Source of the DNA: an uncultured Oscillospiraceae bacterium
Lineage (GTDB): Bacteria; Bacillota; Clostridia; Oscillospirales; Acutalibacteraceae
DNA length: 23,390 nucleotides
Assembly: GCA_900547275.1 (NCBI GenBank)
Contig: URGA01000027.1
Span: forward strand, 1 to 23,390
Direction of reading: 5' to 3'
The notes beneath the pieces are model-generated. The model was not told where the DNA came from. It searched no databases and saw only the letters and a program-made list of their open reading frames with translations. Below, in pieces: positions 21,004 through 23,390 of the stretch; position 1 is the stretch's first letter; each line of letters begins with the position of its first letter. A program made the translations under genes and the position numbers.

Positions 21004-21032
21004 ATTATAGACCCATTGTCCCAAGTAGTCAA
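21004..21032 (-). promoter_or_regulatory. Sigma-A promoter of the degV-ilvE transcript
   Basis: On the minus strand, TTGACT (21027-21032) and a perfect TATAAT (21004-21009) are 17 bases apart. The -35 begins about 20 bases after the argH stop. There is no terminator in the short gap, so argH transcripts may also read into degV. Confidence 0.75.
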
Positions 21033-21051
21033 CACTAAATAAATCTGTCGA

Positions 21052-22437
21052 TTAAAATGCACATTTGTCAAGAAACGCTTTTGCTTTTTTTATCTGCGTT
21101 TCAACGCTGGACGGAGAGGGAGCGCCTTCGGAAAGTCTGTCTGCAACGCATTTTTCGAGATTGATTTTTTCGTATACGTCGTGGTCGAACATATCGCAGA
21201 CTGCTTTGTAATCATCGATAGGCAATGTCTCAAGGGTAAGATTTTTGTCTATGCAAAGAGCAACAAGTTCGCCTGTGGCCTTGTAAGCGTCGCGGAAGGC
21301 GAGACCTTTGCCCACAAGATAGTCGGCGCAGTCGGTGGCGTTGATAAATCCTTTTGCGGCGGCGTTTCTCATATTGTCTGTTAGTACGGTCATGGTGTCA
21401 ATCATGGGAGTAAACGCGCGCAGGCACATTTTAACCGTATCAACTGCGTCAAATATTGCTTCTTTATCTTCCTGCATATCTTTGTTGTATGCCAGCGGAA
21501 TTCCTTTCATAACAGTCATAAGAGTTGTAAGATCGCCGAATACCCTGCCGCTTTTACCTCTTACAAGCTCGGCAATGTCAGGGTTTTTCTTCTGGGGCAT
21601 AATGCTGGAGCCGGTTGAGAACGCGTCGTCAAGTTCAATAAATTTGAACTCCCAGGAGCACCACATGATTATTTCCTCGCTGAAGCGTGAAAGGTGCACC
21701 ATTACGAGAGAAAGAGCGCTTGCAAGTTCAATACAAAAGTCGCGGTCGGATACTCCGTCAAGACTGTTTGCGCACACGTCGTCAAAGCCGAGGCTTTCAG
21801 CTACCATTCGTCTGTCGATGGGATAAGTTGTTCCCGCCAGGGCGCCGCTGCCGAGAGGGAGCACATTCATGCGTTTTTTTACGTCTGCCAGTCTGTCGAT
21901 ATCTCTGCAAAGCATAGACGCATATGCCATAAGATGATGACCGAATGTTATTGGCTGGGCGCGCTGAAGGTGAGTGTATCCCGGCATGATTGCCGCTTTG
22001 TATGTTTCTGCTTTTGTGCAGAGTACTTCCACCAGCTCTTTCAGCTGTTTGGCTATCTCATCTGTTTCTTTCATTAAAGTCATGCGGATGTCGAGAGCAA
22101 CCTGGTCGTTTCTTGAACGGGCGGTGTGAAGTCTCTTTCCTGTCTGGCCAAGTCTTGCCGTCAGTTCACCCTCAATAAAAGTGTGAATATCTTCAGCGTC
22201 ATAGTCAATCTGAAGACTGCCATTTTTCAAATCATCAAGAATTTTAGCCAGTTCTTCGGTGATTTTTTCGCTTTCGCTTTCTTCAATTATCCCGCATTTG
22301 CCAAGCATTGTCGCGTGGGCGATACTGCCTTTGATATCCTCTTCAAACATACGGCAGTCAAAGTGAATCGAGGCGTTGAAATCGTTCGTTTCCTTCGCAA
22401 GCTCTTTCTTAAATCTGCCTTTCCATAATTGTGCCAT
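21052..22437 (-). CDS. argH: Argininosuccinate lyase
   Basis: This enzyme performs the last step of arginine synthesis, splitting argininosuccinate into arginine and fumarate in the cytoplasm. The 461-residue length matches the family. The N-terminus LWKGRF is typical. TARSRNDQVALDIR (105-118) and GYTHLQRAQPITFGHH (153-168, with the T155-H156 catalytic pair) are clear. The fumarase/lyase signature GSSIMPQKKNPD (276-287) contains the catalytic serine S277. A GAGGT ribosome binding site precedes the ATG. The gene follows argG by 81 bases containing two hairpins and is probably co-transcribed with it. Confidence 0.98.
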   Translation of the reverse strand: MAQLWKGRFKKELAKETNDFNASIHFDCRMFEEDIKGSIAHATMLGKCGIIEESESEKITEELAKILDDLKNGSLQIDYDAEDIHTFIEGELTARLGQTGKRLHTARSRNDQVALDIRMTLMKETDEIAKQLKELVEVLCTKAETYKAAIMPGYTHLQRAQPITFGHHLMAYASMLCRDIDRLADVKKRMNVLPLGSGALAGTTYPIDRRMVAESLGFDDVCANSLDGVSDRDFCIELASALSLVMVHLSRFSEEIIMWCSWEFKFIELDDAFSTGSSIMPQKKNPDIAELVRGKSGRVFGDLTTLMTVMKGIPLAYNKDMQEDKEAIFDAVDTVKMCLRAFTPMIDTMTVLTDNMRNAAAKGFINATDCADYLVGKGLAFRDAYKATGELVALCIDKNLTLETLPIDDYKAVCDMFDHDVYEKINLEKCVADRLSEGAPSPSSVETQIKKAKAFLDKCAF

Positions 22438-22460
22438 ATTTTTACCTCATTTATAGCAAA

Positions 22461-22480
22461 CGGGCGGAAAGTTCCGCCCG
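22461..22480 (-). terminator. GC-rich hairpin in the argG-argH gap
   Basis: CGGGCGGAA (22461-22469) and its complement (22472-22480) form a strong stem. On the minus strand it is followed by GTTTGCTATAAATG rather than a clean U-tract, so it may act as a weak terminator, an mRNA-stabilising 3' structure or an attenuator that lowers argH relative to argG. Confidence 0.45.
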
Positions 22481-22497
22481 CCGTATGATTATTTTTC

Positions 22498-22512
22498 TCG
22501 GCAGGATGCCGA
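22498..22512 (-). other. Small hairpin just after argG
   Basis: TCGGCA and TGCCGA are perfect 6-base arms with a 3-base loop, seven to eight bases past the argG stop. The minus-strand sequence after it is A-rich, so it is not a terminator in that direction. It may be an RNA stability or processing structure. Confidence 0.35.
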
Positions 22513-22518
22513 ATTAAA

Positions 22519-23390
22519 TTATTCTTTGTTTTCGCGCTCAGCGTCAAGAATAGCCTTAACTTTAAGCGGCAGACCGAACAGATTGATGAAACCTGCTGAA
22601 TCGTTCTGGTCGTAAACGTCATCTGCATCAAATGTTGCAAAATCTTCGCTGTAAAGGCTGTAAGGTGATGTTACACCGACATTGATGATGTTGCCCTTGT
22701 AAAGTTTGATGCGAACGTCGCCTGTAACGCGCTTCTGGGTCTCAGTAACGAAAGCGGAGAGAGCCTCACGAAGCGGGGTGAACCACTGACCGTAATAAAC
22801 AACCTCTGCAAATTTCTGAGAAACAAGGAACTTGTAGTGCTGAGTTTCACGGTCAAGGCAGATCTGCTCAAGTGTTTCGTGAGCCTTGTAAAGGATTGAA
22901 CCGCCGGGGGTCTCGTATACGCCGCGGCTCTTCATGCCGACAAGACGGTTTTCAACCATGTCAACGATACCGCATCCGTTTGCGCCGCCCAGTTCGTTGA
23001 GCTTTTTAACAAGATCAACGCTGTTCATTTCAACGCCGTCAATAGCAGTGGGAACACCTTTTTCAAAATGAATGGTGAGATAAGTGGGCTTGTCAGGAGC
23101 CTTTTCGGGAGAAACGCCCATTTCGAGGATTTCGTCGTATTTAGGCTCGTTTGCCGGGTCTTCAAGGTCAAGACCTTCGTGGCTGAGGTGCCAGAGGTTT
23201 TTGTCCTTACTATAATTGGTTTCTCTATTTATTTTAAGCGGAATATTCATCTTTTCCGCATATTCGATTTCTTCTTCACGGCTCTTGAATTCCCAAGTTC
23301 TCCAGGGAGCGATGATTTCCATCTCGGGAGCAAAAGCCTTGATAGCCAGTTCAAAACGAACCTGGTCGTTGCCCTTGCCTGTGCAGCCGT
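22519..23390 (-). CDS. argG: Argininosuccinate synthase (5' end beyond the window)
   Basis: This enzyme joins citrulline and aspartate with ATP to make argininosuccinate, the penultimate step of arginine synthesis. The reading frame runs to the window edge and begins in the conserved stretch GCTGKGNDQVRFELA, so roughly the first 90-100 residues are missing. Other family marks are PEMEIIAPWR, IPLKINRETNYSKDKNLWHL, LGGANGCGIVDMVENRLVGMKSRGVYETPG, and the C-terminal SPYSLYSEDFATF and GFINLFGLPLKVKA. An internal methionine at 23322 is not the start, because homologous sequence continues upstream in frame. It is followed by argH on the same strand. Confidence 0.97.
   Translation of the reverse strand, partial: GCTGKGNDQVRFELAIKAFAPEMEIIAPWRTWEFKSREEEIEYAEKMNIPLKINRETNYSKDKNLWHLSHEGLDLEDPANEPKYDEILEMGVSPEKAPDKPTYLTIHFEKGVPTAIDGVEMNSVDLVKKLNELGGANGCGIVDMVENRLVGMKSRGVYETPGGSILYKAHETLEQICLDRETQHYKFLVSQKFAEVVYYGQWFTPLREALSAFVTETQKRVTGDVRIKLYKGNIINVGVTSPYSLYSEDFATFDADDVYDQNDSAGFINLFGLPLKVKAILDAERENKE

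Noticed and set aside
1..23390. CRISPR arrays, insertion sequences, prophage genes, tRNA or rRNA genes
   Set aside because: I saw no regularly spaced repeats, transposase or phage proteins, or structural RNA signatures on either strand.

Overview
The window looks like chromosomal DNA from a strictly anaerobic, low-to-moderate GC Firmicute of the class Clostridia, possibly an Oscillospiraceae/Ruminococcaceae-like gut or rumen fermenter. This placement is inferred from several things: strong AGGAGG-type ribosome binding sites, sigma-A promoters, an Ech-type [NiFe] hydrogenase, LuxS, DegV, and a WalR-type operator in front of a cell-wall hydrolase. I see no mobile elements, CRISPR arrays, rRNA or tRNA genes. 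Most genes are on the minus strand.

Region 1 (1-8976, minus strand) is one long, tightly packed operon. In transcription order it holds echA, echB, echC, echD, echE, a four-cluster echF-like ferredoxin, hypF, hypC, hypD and the 5' part of murI (glutamate racemase). Junctions overlap or are separated by at most 13 bases. The first six genes give a complete membrane-bound, energy-converting, ferredoxin-linked [NiFe] hydrogenase. HypF, HypC and HypD are three of the six usual NiFe(CN)2CO maturation factors; hypA, hypB and hypE are not in the window.

Region 2 (9110-11612) is read on the plus strand from a promoter that diverges from the ech promoter. It holds a membrane-anchored polysaccharide deacetylase with two fibronectin-like domains, then, six bases later, an FRG-domain protein of unknown function. 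A 14-bp inverted repeat closes the region and can act as a terminator in both directions.

Region 3 (11613-14885, minus strand) holds a secreted CHAP-domain cell-wall hydrolase with a near-consensus sigma-A promoter and an exact WalR box, then an IolB-like isomerase overlapping an iron-dependent alcohol dehydrogenase. The last two form a sugar-acid or polyol catabolic pair without any other iol genes. Region 4 (14965-16690, plus strand) is a single serine beta-lactamase-family hydrolase with its own promoter and terminator.

Region 5 (16707-21032, minus strand) appears to be a metabolic/housekeeping operon: degV, ilvE, a hairpin, an RluA-family pseudouridine synthase, a zinc-dependent phospholipase C-family protein and luxS. 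Region 6 (21052-23390, minus strand) is argG (5' end beyond the window) followed by argH, the last two steps of arginine synthesis.

I did not find a clear-cut new system. The most distinctive items are the duplicated four-cluster ferredoxin of the Ech hydrogenase, its large subunit made without a C-terminal extension, the WalR-type operator on the CHAP gene, the coupled deacetylase/FRG pair, and the orphan IolB-alcohol dehydrogenase pair.
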